DNA from: Cydia pomonella
Taxonomy: Eukaryota; Arthropoda; Insecta; Lepidoptera; Tortricidae
Reading direction: 5' to 3'
DNA: 64,000 nt
Assembly: GCF_033807575.1 (NCBI RefSeq)
Contig: NW_026907806.1
Location: forward strand, 1 to 64,000
A program made the translations under genes and the position numbers. Under the pieces are notes generated by a model. That model saw only the letters and a list, made by a program, of their open reading frames with translations. It made no database searches and was not told the origin of the DNA. Below are positions 12,101 to 24,100 of this stretch, piece by piece. Numbering within the stretch: position 1 is the stretch's first letter; every line of letters starts with the position of its first letter.

Positions 12101-15100
12101 CCAGCCCGCCACCACTGCAGTATGAGACGTTACCTGCGGGGTCTCGTGGTGCTCGTGGTGGTGGTGGTGGTGCTTGTGGCGGCGGCGTGCTGGAGCCGTC
12201 GGGGGAGCCCGCCAGCGCCGCGTCCAGCCCGCCACCACTGCAGTATGAGACGTTACCTGCGGGGTCTCGTGGTGCTCGTGGTGGTGGTGGTGGTGCTTGT
12301 GGCGGCGGCGTGCTGGAGCCGTCGGGGGAGCCCGCCAGCGCCGCGTCCAGCCCGCCACCACTGCAGTATGAGACGTTACCTGCGGGGTCTCGTGGTGCTC
12401 GTGGTGGTGGTGGTGGTGCTTGTGGCGGCGCGGCGGCGCGGGCTCGGGCGGCGGCGGCGTGCTGGAGCCGTCGGGGGAGCCCGCCAGCGCCGCGTCCAGC
12501 CCGCCACCACTGCAGTATGAGACGTTACCTGCGGGGTCTCGTGGTGCTCGTGGTGGTGGTGGTGGTGCTTGTGGCGGCGGCGTGCTGGAGCCGTCGGGGG
12601 AGCCCGCCAGCGCCGCGTCCAGCCCGCCACCACTGCAGTATGAGACGTTACCTGCGGGGTCTCGTGGTGCTCGTGGTGGTGGTGGTGGTGCTTGTGGCGG
12701 CGGCGTGCTGGAGCCGTCGGGGGAGCCCGCCAGCGCCGCGTCCAGCCCGCCACCACTGCAGTATGAGACGTTACCTGCGGGGTCTCGTGGTGCTCGTGGT
12801 GGTGGTGGTGGTGCTTGTGGCGGCGCGGCGGCGCGGGCTCGGGCGGCGGCGGCGTGCTGGAGCCGTCGGGGGAGCCCGCTAGCGCCGCGTCCAGCCCGCC
12901 ACCACTGGACACAATTATCAATACAACACTTTAAAATCCACTAGAATACCAATAGCACAATCGGATTAAGACCAACCTCGAAATCTCTAGAACAGTCGTG
13001 AAATTTGGTATGTATATAAATTAAAGTCCCCTTTTTCATGCCCACACCATTTGACATTTCGGGACCTCGAGGAATCGCAGCCATCTTGGAAAATGTGTAC
13101 CATCCAGGAAAAATTCACGTTTTACTCTAAACCTACATTCTTTATGAAAATATAGTGTAAGGCAACATTATAGTATTTTATGCAACAGTTGTATAAGAAG
13201 GGTCAAAAAAGGCGAGTGGCGTGAGTTACAATGTGAGCCGGAGCCGAAGGCGTAGGCGAACATTGTAAAGGAATACGCCACGAGAATTTTTTGACCTACT
13301 TATACAACGTTGCATACAATATTTTTCCTACGAGTCAACAAAAATAAATCTTAATTTAGGTAAACAAATTACAGCAAAAAGTAGTAGTATAGCCAAGACG
13401 CGCGAGCATACCTTGTTACGCGCCCGGCCCGCCCCGGGCCGCGGCCGGCCGGTCGGCGACACCTCCTCGTAACTCATGAGGCCCTGGTACTTGCTACTTG
13501 CTAAATTAATTTTTTGGACAGTTTTTTCTCAATTTTGGCCACCGTAGCCTACGGAGATAAATAAGCAACGCTAAGCGGTCTTCGTAGTCTATGGGTGTTG
13601 CTATATTACGGGTGTCACATGCGTGTTTCTGACTTATGAAGTAATTATTTTTACTATGCAACCAAATGAATATTTTGTAAGTTGGCAGCAATGCACTTGG
13701 TTCAAAACTGTATTCGTTTTGGTTTTGTTAGGTTGGTAGCCATTAATCGCAGTAACGTTATAGCTTATAAAAGCACAAGAGCTTTTATGAGGAATAGACA
13801 ATATAGACTTTTCTTGAAATCTTTTATGTATGTTCTTATATTCGTGTTAATGAATGCATAAATGACAGATAACAGTAGAGGAGTAGGAAAAAGCTTATTA
13901 AATTCTACACAAAAAAGTCCTGGATATCTTTGCGGAAAAAAATCATCTTGTTATAAAAAATACTTGCTGAATCTTAAGTTTAACTCTTATACACTTCCAG
14001 GGGACATTCTCTTAATAGAAAACTCGGGAGGAATATGAATTCCACTTTTAGCTATACATTTGTACGTGATCTACCCCAATATTAACATTTTACTCGACTG
14101 CGACTTAACCAGAAAGTAGGGTTATGGGTTTAAGTACTGATGATTCAGTACACCCTGTAGCTTAGGATACTGGACGGATTTTTTTAAATGACGTATCGGT
14201 AGATTCCTCTTACCCTTCACAACTCGTTTACACTTGTTTTATTACAGAAAAATTAAACCAACCGCCTTGAGAAGACTCCGAATGTTAAATCATATTTTTT
14301 CTTCTAGCGCCTAAACTATTTAGCGGATTTCAATAAAATAGACATCAGGTAAAATACACCTAGGTGTAGTGATTGATAGCCAGTTGAGGTTTGAAAAGCA
14401 CGTAAGTGACCTGTTGAAGTCATGTTTCTTTCGCTTAAATGTCTTGTACCAGATCCGTAACATTTTAAGTGAGAAAGTCCGCATGATTTTATGTGAATCG
14501 CTGGTTCTCTCTAAGTTAGATTACGGTGATATCGTCTATGGACCACGTTTGCTACAAAAGACTCGTCGCTTAATCCAGAGAGTACAAAATTCATGTTACA
14601 GATTTTGTTACTCTACCCCCGAGAAGCCATATCACGCCATATTTAAACAAATCATCAATTCTGAACATGACTTCGTCTTCTCTTTGGCGTTATAAACAAA
14701 AAATATCTTTTCTAAGATTAATATTTCATCCTTTCACACCCGACACGGCACTAGAACTACTCGGCGTTGTCTCCTAGAAATGTACTCACATAGAACGGTT
14801 GCTTTTACCGGTTGTTTCCGATATCTCGCAATCAAATGCTGGAATAATATCCCCCCACCTGTAAGACGGCTGAAAAGTAAGCAAACTTTGAAACAAAACT
14901 TTAAAAAGTCATTATTTGCACAACAAAAATCGGGGATACCAAACGACTATTTGGTTGCGATTTCAGAATATAATAGGTACTTCAGAGGATTTCTAGGAGA
15001 TATTACACCGAACCTTATATATATTATAGTGTCCGACCGAAATATCGGTTTCGGTTTCGGCCAGTTTCGGCCAAAAAATCAAGTTTCGGCCCGAGTTTCG

Positions 15101-18100
15101 GTTTCGGCCAAAAACGGCCGAACCCTTCGGCCGCGCCGAAACTTACAACATCGTACCTTCGGGTCGCGCTCGGCTAACGTCGGGCGCGCTCGGCACGGCT
15201 GGCAATATGGCGTCGCTCGCCTGACTCCGCCGGCAACTACCTTGCTCGTGTAGACGTGTCAATACGTATTGTGTTTGTTCCGCGAATAATGGTAAGTAGT
15301 TTGATCAAGTATTTTAGTTTGTTTTTGTTGTGAATTCGTCATGTCATAGTTAATATTTAACGCTTTATTTTAATAGTTTGCTAACCTATTGACGAATATA
15401 TTTAATTTTAAAGGTGTAAGTGCCAAGGTTAAGTACCTGCTTCATTAATAATAATAATAATTATTATTAATGAAGCTGCTTCATTAAAGTTTAAAATTCA
15501 TCTTAGTTGCGTGTACTATTAATGTAATAACGATTGTAGGTACCTGCCTATGCAATAAAATGAAAGGTGAATACTATTGCTGAAATTTCATTGTGATAAA
15601 TCTTTGAAAGTAGAAACCTGTAATTATAGGTCGGCGAGATATTAATTTTAGAAAAAAAACGGGCTTTGTAACATTTTTTCGACTTTTTAAGGACTTTTTT
15701 TTTATAAAATGTTCTGTTTCGGTTTCGGCCGAAACTACAATGAAACCAAACCTTCGGTTTCGGTTTCGGTTTCGGCAAAATAACATGTTTCGGTCGGTCA
15801 CTAATATATTATTTCTCGGTACTATTTCATTTATTTATTTTATTTAAAAACAATTATCACTTTTAAAATCTGATCATAATTAGTATTTTATTACCACATT
15901 ATCCACAATTTTACATCACACTCACCACGTGATCTGGGTTCCGACAGAACACCAGTGCTTTGCGCGCAAGAGTGAAGCGTATAGCTGAGTCGGCACCCTT
16001 TTGTTGTTGCTGCAATGCACACATTGTAACTACTACTATTCCACTATTACTGTTTATTTATAATATTTATAAGATTCTGTATTTTGTTTTAATTGATTGT
16101 GTACTTTTTAGGGTTCCGTAGCCAAATGGCAAAAAACGGAACCCTTATAGATTCGTCATGTCCGTCTGTCTGTCCGATTATGTCACAGCCACTTTTCTCC
16201 GAAACTATAAGAGCTATACTGTTCAAACTTAGTAAGTGGATGTATTCTATGAACCGCATTAAGATGTTCACACAAAAATAGAAAAAAAACAATAAATTTT
16301 GGGGGTTCCCCATACTTAGAACTGAAACTCAAAAAATCTTTTTTCATCAAACCCATACGTGTGGGGTATTTATGGATGGCTCGGCCTCGGTGGGCAGCTG
16401 GCGGCTGGCTGCTGCACGCAGGTAGCGCTCCGCCTCCTCACGAGCCTGCACGTGTACAGAGTGCACACAAGGCAGCGGTAACCACATACCTGTCGTCGGA
16501 GTCGATGGGCTCGGCCTCGGTGGGCAGCTGCCGACTGGCCGCTGCACGCAGGTAGCGCTCCGCCTCCTCACGAGCCTGCACGTGTACAGAGTGCACACAA
16601 GGCAGCGGTAACCACATACCTGTCGTCGGAGTCGATGGGCTCGGCCTCGGTGGGCAGCTGCCGACTGGCCGCTGCACGCAGGTAGCGCTCCGCCTCCTCA
16701 CGAGCCTGCACGTGTACAGAGTGCACACAAGGCAGCGGTAACCACATACCTGTCGTCGGAGTCGATGGGCTCGGCCTCGGTGGGCAGCTGGCGGCTGGCT
16801 GCTGCACGCAGGTAGCGCTCCGCCTCCTCACGAGCCTGCACGTGTACAGAGTGCACACAAGGCAGCGGTAACCACATACCTGTCGTCGGAGTCGATGGGC
16901 TCGGCCTCGGTGGGCAGCTGCCGGCTGGCCGCTGCACGCAGGTAGCGCTCCGCCTCCTCACGAGCCTGCACGTGTACAGAGTGCACACAAGGCAGCGGTA
17001 ACCACATACCTGTCGTCGGAGTCGATGGGCTCGGCCTCGGTGGGCAGCTGCCGACTGGCCGCTGCACGCAGGTAGCGCTCGCGCTCGCGTTCAGCCTTCT
17101 CTCGGGCCTGCACAGAGGGCACGTCACTTAACCGAGCGCTACTATCATGAAATACAAAACTGAAACTAGTAATAAGCAATAACGTACCAAATAATTGTAA
17201 TTTTTTATTATTTATCTTGTAGAAAAAGCTTAAATTATGTTACAAGGACTTGCTGTGTACCTATTAAAATATCTGAATTTGTTAACCAGCAAAATATAAT
17301 TTTAAAAATCAAATTATTTACATATTCGTTGATTAGAACGTGACGTTGGCGACATATACCTGTTTACGAGCTTCTTCCCTCTCCCTCGCACGCTGCTCCT
17401 CGCGCTGCCGCTGCTGGTGCGCCTGCAGCGACACGTCCACTAACAACCGCGGTTTGTATAAATCGTCCACCTGCAAACCAAACACAAAAGTTCATTTTAA
17501 TCTTATCATCTGCGGCCTGCGGGTCGCCGGCGGGCCGCTCGCCCCACACGGCGCGGCGCAGCGCGGCCAGCTCGTCCTGCTCGCGGCTCAGTATTGTCCG
17601 GTAGCGTGTCGGTGTGAGACTCACCGCCTGCTTGGCCTTGGCGAAGGCGGCCTGCGCCTGCGGGTCGCCGGCGGGCCGCTCGCCCCACACGGCGCGGCGC
17701 AGCGCGGCCAGCTCGTCCTGCTCGCGGCTCAGTATTGTCCGGTAGCGTGTCGGTGTGAGACTCACCGCCTGCTTGGCCTTGGCGAAGGCGGCCTGCGCCT
17801 GCGGGTCGCCGGCGGGCCGCTCGCCCCACACGGCGCGGCGCAGCGCGGCCAGCTCGTCCTGCTCGCGGCTCAGTATTGTCCGGTAGCGTGTCGGTGTGAG
17901 ACTCACCGCCTGCTTGGCCTTGGCGAAGGCGGCCTGCGCCTGCGGGTCGCCGGCGGGCCGCTCGCCCCACACGGCGCGGCGCAGCGCGGCCAGCTCGTCC
18001 TGCTCGCGGCTCAGTATTGTCCGGTAGCGTGTCGGTGTGAGACTCACCGCCTGCTTGGCCTTGGCGAAGGCGGCCTGCGCCTGCGGGTCGCCGGCGGGCC

Positions 18101-21100
18101 GCTCGCCCCACACGGCGCGGCGCAGCGCGGCCAGCTCGTCCTGCTCGCGGCTCAGTATTGTCCGGTAGCGTGTCGGTGTGAGACTCACCGCCTGCTTGGC
18201 CTTGGCGAAGGCGGCCTGCGCCTGCGGGTCGCCGGCGGGCCGCTCGCCCCACACGGCGCGGCGCAGCGCGGCCAGCTCGTCCTGCTCGCGGCTCAGTATT
18301 GTCCGGTAGCGTGTCGGTGTGAGACTCACCGCCTGCTTGGCCTTGGCGAAGGCGGCCTGCGCCTGCGGGTCGCCGGCGGGCCGCTCGCCCCACACGGCGC
18401 GGCGCAGCGCGGCCAGCTCGTCCTGCTCGCGGCTCAGTATTGTCCGGTAGCGTGTCGGTGTGAGACTCACCGCCTGCTGGGCCTGGGCGAAGGCGGCCTG
18501 CGCCTGCGGGTCGCGGCGGGCCGCTCGCCCCACACGGCGCGGCGCAGCGCGGCCAGCTCGTCCTGCTCGCGGCTCAGTATTGTCCGGTAGCGTGTCGGTG
18601 TGAGACTCACCGCCTGCTTGGCCTTGGCGAAGGCGGCCTGCGCCTGCGGTCGCCGGCGGGCCGCTCGCCCCACACGGCGCGGCGCAGCGCGGCCAGCTCG
18701 TCCTGCTCGCGGCTCAGTATTGTCCGGTAGCGTGTCGGTGTGAGACTCACCGCCTGCTTGGCCTTGGCGAAGGCGGCCTGCGCCTGCGGGTCGCCGGCGG
18801 GCCGCTCGCCCCACACGGCGCGGCGCAGCGCGGCCAGCTCGTCCTGCTCGCGGCTCAGTATTGTCCGGTAGCGTGTCGGTGTGAGACTCACCGCCTGCTT
18901 GGCCTTGGCGAAGGCGGCCTGCGCCTGCGGGTCGCCGGCGGGCCGCTCGCCCCACACGGCGCGGCGCAGCGCGGCCAGCTCGTCCTGCTCGCGGCTCAGT
19001 ATTGTCCGGTAGCGTGTCGGTGTGAGACTCACCGCCTGCTTGGCCTTGGCGAAGGCGGCCTGCGCCTGCGGGTCGCCGGCGGGCCGCTCGCCCCACACGG
19101 CGCGGCGCAGCGCGGCCAGCTCGTCCTGCTCGCGGCTCAGTATTGTCCGGTAGCGTGTCGGTGTGAGACTCACCGCCTGCTTGGCCTTGGCGAAGGCGGC
19201 CTGCGCCTGCGGGTCGCCGGCGGGCCGCTCGCCCCACACGGCGCGGCGCAGCGCGGCCAGCTCGTCCTGCTCGCGGCGCGGTATTGTCCGGTAGCGTGTC
19301 GGTGTGAGACTCACCGCCTGCTTGGCCTTGGCGAAGGCGGCCGGCGCCTGCGGGTCGCCGGCGGGCCGCTCGCCCCACACGGCGCGGCGCAGGCGCGGCC
19401 AGCTCGTCCTGCTCGCGGCTCAGTATTGTCCGGTAGCGTGTCGGTGTGAGACTCACCGCCTGCTTGGCCTTGGCGAAGGCGGCCTGCGCCTGCGGGTCGC
19501 CGGCGGGCCGCTCGCCCCACACGGCGCGGCGCAGCGCGGCCAGCTCGTCCTGCTCGCGGCTCAGTATTGTCCGGTAGCGTGTCGGTGTGAGACTCACCGC
19601 CTGCTTGGCCTTGGCGAAGGCGGCCTGCGCCTGCGGGTCGCCGGCGGGCCGCTCGCCCCACACGGCGCGGCGCAGCGCGGCCAGCTCGTCCTGCTCGCGG
19701 CTCAGTATTGTCCGGTAGCGTGTCGGTGTGAGACTCACCGCCTGCTTGGCCTTGGCGAAGGCGGCCTGCGCCTGCGGGTCGCCGGCGGGCCGCTCGCCCC
19801 ACACGGCGCGGCGCAGCGCGGCCAGCTCGTCCTGCTCGCGGCTCAGTATTGTCCGGTAGCGTGTCGGTGTGAGACTCACCGCCTGCTTGGCCTTGGCGAA
19901 GGCGGCCTGCGCCTGCGGGTCGCCGGCGGGCCGCTCGCCCCACACGGCGCGGCGCAGCGCGGCCAGCTCGTCCTGCTCGCGGCTCAGTATTGTCCGGTAG
20001 CGTGTCGGTGTGAGACTCACCGCCTGCTTGGCCTTGGCGAAGGCGGCCTGCGCCTGCGGGTCGCCGGCGGGCCGCTCGCCCCACACGGCGCGGCGCAGCG
20101 CGGCCAGCTCGTCCTGCTCGCGGCTCAGTATTGTCCGGTAGCGTGTCGGTGTGAGACTCACCGCCTGCTTGGCCTTGGCGAAGGCGGCCTGCGCCTGCGG
20201 GTCGCCGGCGGGCCGCTCGCCCCACACGGCGCGGCGCAGCGCGGCCAGCTCGTCCTGCTCGCGGCTCAGTATTGTCCGGTAGCGTGTCGGTGTGAGACTC
20301 ACCGCCTGCTTGGCCTTGGCGAAGGCGGCCTGCGCCTGCGGGTCGCCGGCGGGCCGCTCGCCCCACACGGCGCGGCGCAGCGCGGCCAGCTCGTCCTGCT
20401 CGCGGCTCAGTATTGTCCGGTAGCGTGTCGGTGTGAGACTCACCGCCTGCTTGGCCTTGGCGAAGGCGGCCTGCGCCTGCGGGTCGCCGGCGGGCCGCTC
20501 GCCCCACACGGCGCGGCGCAGCGCGGCCAGCTCGTCCTGCTCGCGGCTCAGTATTGTCCGGTAGCGTGTCGGTGTGAGACTCACCGCCTGCTTGGCCTTG
20601 GCGAAGGCGGCCTGCGCCTGCGGGTCGCCGGCGGGCCGCTCGCCCCACACGGCGCGGCGCAGCGCGGCCAGCTCGTCCTGCTCGCGGCTCAGTATTGTCC
20701 GGTAGCGTGTCGGTGTGAGACTCACCGCCTGCTTGGCCTTGGCGAAGGCGGCCTGCGCCTGCGGGTCGCCGGCGGGCCGCTCGCCCCACACGGCGCGGCG
20801 CAGCGCGGCCAGCTCGTCCTGCTCGCGGCTCAGTATTGTCCGGTAGCGTGTCGGTGTGAGACTCACCGCCTGCTTGGCCTTGGCGAAGGCGGCCTGCGCC
20901 TGCGGGTCGCCGGCGGGCCGCTCGCCCCACACGGCGCGGCGCAGCGCGGCCAGCTCGTCCTGCTCGCGGCTCAGTATTGTCCGGTAGCGTGTCGGTGTGA
21001 GACTCACCGCCTGCTTGGCCTTGGCGAAGGCGGCCTGCGCCTGCGGGTCGCCGGCGGGCCGCTCGCCCCACACGGCGCGGCGCAGCGCGGCCAGCTCGTC

Positions 21101-24100
21101 CTGCTCGCGGCTCAGTATTGTCCGGTAGCGTGTCGGTGTGAGACTCACCGCCTGCTTGGCCTTGGCGAAGGCGGCCTGCGCCTGCGGGTCGCCGGCGGGC
21201 CGCTCGCCCCACACGGCGCGGCGCAGCGCGGCCAGCTCGTCCTGCTCGCGGCTCAGTATTGTCCGGTAGCGTGTCGGTGTGAGACTCACCGCCTGCTTGG
21301 CCTTGGCGAAGGCGGCCTGCGCCTGCGGGTCGCCGGCGGGCCGCTCGCCCCACACGGCGCGGCGCAGCGCGGCCAGCTCGTCCTGCTCGCGGCTCAGTAT
21401 TGTCCGGTAGCGTGTCGGTGTGAGACTCACCGCCTGCTTGGCCTTGGCGAAGGCGGCCTGCGCCTGCGGGTCGCCGGCGGGCCGCTCGCCCCACACGGCG
21501 CGGCGCAGCGCGGCCAGCTCGTCCTGCTCGCGGCTCAGTATTGTCCGGTAGCGTGTCGGTGTGAGACTCACCGCCTGCTTGGCCTTGGCGAAGGCGGCCT
21601 GCGCCTGCGGGTCGCCGGCGGGCCGCTCGCCCCACACGGCGCGGCGCAGCGCGGCCAGCTCGTCCTGCTCGCGGCTCAGTATTGTCCGGTAGCGTGTCGG
21701 TGTGAGACTCACCGCCTGCTTGGCCTTGGCGAGGCGGCCTGCGCCTGCGGGTCGCCGGCGGGCCGCTCGCCCCACACGGCGCGGCGCAGCGCGGCCAGCT
21801 CGTCCTGCTCGCGGCTCAGTATTGTCCGGTAGCGTGTCGGTGTGAGACTCACCGCCTGCTTGGCCTTGGCGAAGGCGGCCTGCGCCTGCGGGTCGCCGGC
21901 GGGCCGCGCGCCCCACACGGCGCGGCGCAGCGCGGCCAGCTCGTCCTGCTCGCGGCTCAGTATTGTCCGGTAGCGTGTCGGTGTGAGACTCACCGCCTGC
22001 TTGGCCTTGGCGAAGGCGGCCTGCGCCTGCGGGTCGCCGGCGGGCCGCTCGCCCCACACGGCGCGGCTCAGCGCGGCCAGCTCGTCCTGCTCGCGGCTCA
22101 GTATTGTCCGGTAGCGTGTCGGTGTGAGACTCACCGCCTGCTTGGCCTTGGCGAAGGCGGCCTGCGCCTGCGGGTCGCCGGCGGGCCGCTCGCCCCACAC
22201 GGCGCGGCGCAGCGCGGCCAGCTCGTCCTGCTCGCGGCTCAGTATTGTCCGGTAGCGTGTCGGTGTGAGACTCACCGCCTGCTTGGCCTTGGCGAAGGCG
22301 GCCTGCGCCTGCGGGTCGCCGGCGGGCCGCTCGCCCCACACGGCGCGGCGCAGCGCGGCCAGCTCGTCCTGCTCGCGGCTCAGTATTGTCCGGTAGCGTG
22401 TCGGTGTGAGACTCACCGCCTGCTTGGCCTTGGCGAAGGCGGCCTGCGCCTGCGGGTCGCCGGCGGGCCGCTCGCCCCACACGGCGCTGCGCAGCGCGGC
22501 CAGCTCGTCCTGCTCGCGGCTCAGTATTGTCCGGTAGCGTGTCGGTGTGAGACTCACCGCCTGCTTGGCCTTGGCGAAGGCGGCCTGCGCCTGCGGGTCG
22601 CCGGCGGGCCGCTCGCCCCACACGGCGCGGCGCAGCGCGGCCAGCTCGTCCTGCTCGCGGCTCAGTATTGTCCGGTAGCGTGTCGGTGTGAGACTCACCG
22701 CCTGCTTGGCCTTGGCGAAGGCGGCCTGCGCCTGCGGGTCGCCGGCGGGCCGCTCGCCCCACACGGCGCGGCGCAGCGCGGCCAGCTCGTCCTGCTCGCG
22801 GCTCAGTATTGTCCGGTAGCGTGTCGGTGTGAGACTCACCGCCTGCTTGGCCTTGGCGAAGGCGGCCTGCGCCTGCGGGTCGCCGGCGGGCCGCTCGCCC
22901 CACACGGCGCGGCGCAGCGCGGCCAGCTCGTCCTGCTCGCGGCTCAGTATTGTCCGGTAGCGTGTCGGTGTGAGACTCACCGCCTGCTTGGCCTTGGCGA
23001 AGGCGGCCTGCGCCTGCGGGTCGCCGGCGGGCCGCTCGCCCCACACGGCGCGGCGCAGCGCGGCCAGCTCGTCCTGCTCGCGGCTCAGTATTGTCCGGTA
23101 GCGTGTCGGTGTGAGACTCACCGCCTGCTTGGCCTTGGCGAAGGCGGCCTGCGCCTGCGGGTCGCCGGCGGGCCGCTCGCCCCACACGGCGCGGCGCAGC
23201 GCGGCCAGCTCGTCCTGCTCGCGGCTCAGTATTGTCCGGTAGCGTGTCGGTGTGAGACTCACCGCCTGCTTGGCCTTGGCGAAGGCGGCCTGCGCCTGCG
23301 GGTCGCCGGCGGGCCGCTCGCCCCACACGGCGCGGCGCAGCGCGGCCAGCTCGTCCTGCTCGCGGCTCAGTATTGTCCGGTAGCGTGTCGGTGTGAGACT
23401 CACCGCCTGCTTGGCCTTGGCGAAGGCGGCCTGCGCCTGCGGGTCGCCGGCGGGCCGCTCGCCCCACACGGCGCGGCGCAGCGCGGCCAGCTCGTCCTGC
23501 TCGCGGCTCCGGATTGTCCGGTAGCGTGTCGGTGTGAGACTCACCGCCTGCTTGGCCTTGGCGAAGGCGGCCTGCGCCTGCGGGTCGCCGGCGGGCCGCT
23601 CGCCCCACACGGCGCGGCGCAGCGCGGCCAGCTCGTCCTGCTCGCGGCTCAGTATTGTCCGGTAGCGTGTCGGTGTGAGACTCACCGCCTGCTTGGCCTT
23701 GGCGAAGGCGGCCTGCGCCTGCGGGTCGCCGGCGGGCCGCTCGCCCCACACGGCGCGGCGCAGCGCGGCCAGCTCGTCCTGCTCGCGCGCACGCTCGCGG
23801 GCGTCGGCCTCCGCCTCGCGCACGCGCGCGCCCAGCCGCCGCTGCAGCTCCTGCGGACGGTATAAACTTATCGACACGTGAACAACACACGACAGTTTGT
23901 TTCTGCGATAAAAAAAAAAAAAAAAACGTAATAATAAAGTAAAAAAAAAAATGTGCGTGGAGGCCGGCCCTCCGCGCGGAAGAAGTGAAACTTCGTAATG
24001 TGGAGGTGAAAATAATGCTCTAAAATACATATGGTTTATATTAACCTTGTCGGAAGTCGCATAAGAAGTTTCACTTCAAAAAATATTTTAAATTAAGATT

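Larger units (their letters stand above)
16376..17107 (-). repeat. 130-bp tandem array of complete exon 13 copies
   Basis: Six copies. Each inner unit is a complete 86-nt exon with intact acceptor and donor and a 44-nt GT-AG spacer. This is the only array here whose units hold whole exons with both splice sites. Three variable positions among exon copies change only third codon bases. The array is cut at its downstream end by a lepidopteran repeat (16093-16375). Confidence 0.93.

Noticed and set aside
19304..21832. Long plus-strand ORF in the exon 11 array
   Set aside because: Antisense shadow of the array; it has no homology and the same open frame arises from unit length.
18467..23890. Very long minus-strand ORF (about 1800 codons) in the exon 11 array
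   Set aside because: It follows the wrong frame over most of its length and exists only because the 141-bp unit has no stop in several frames. Only 23686-23850 is a supported exon.
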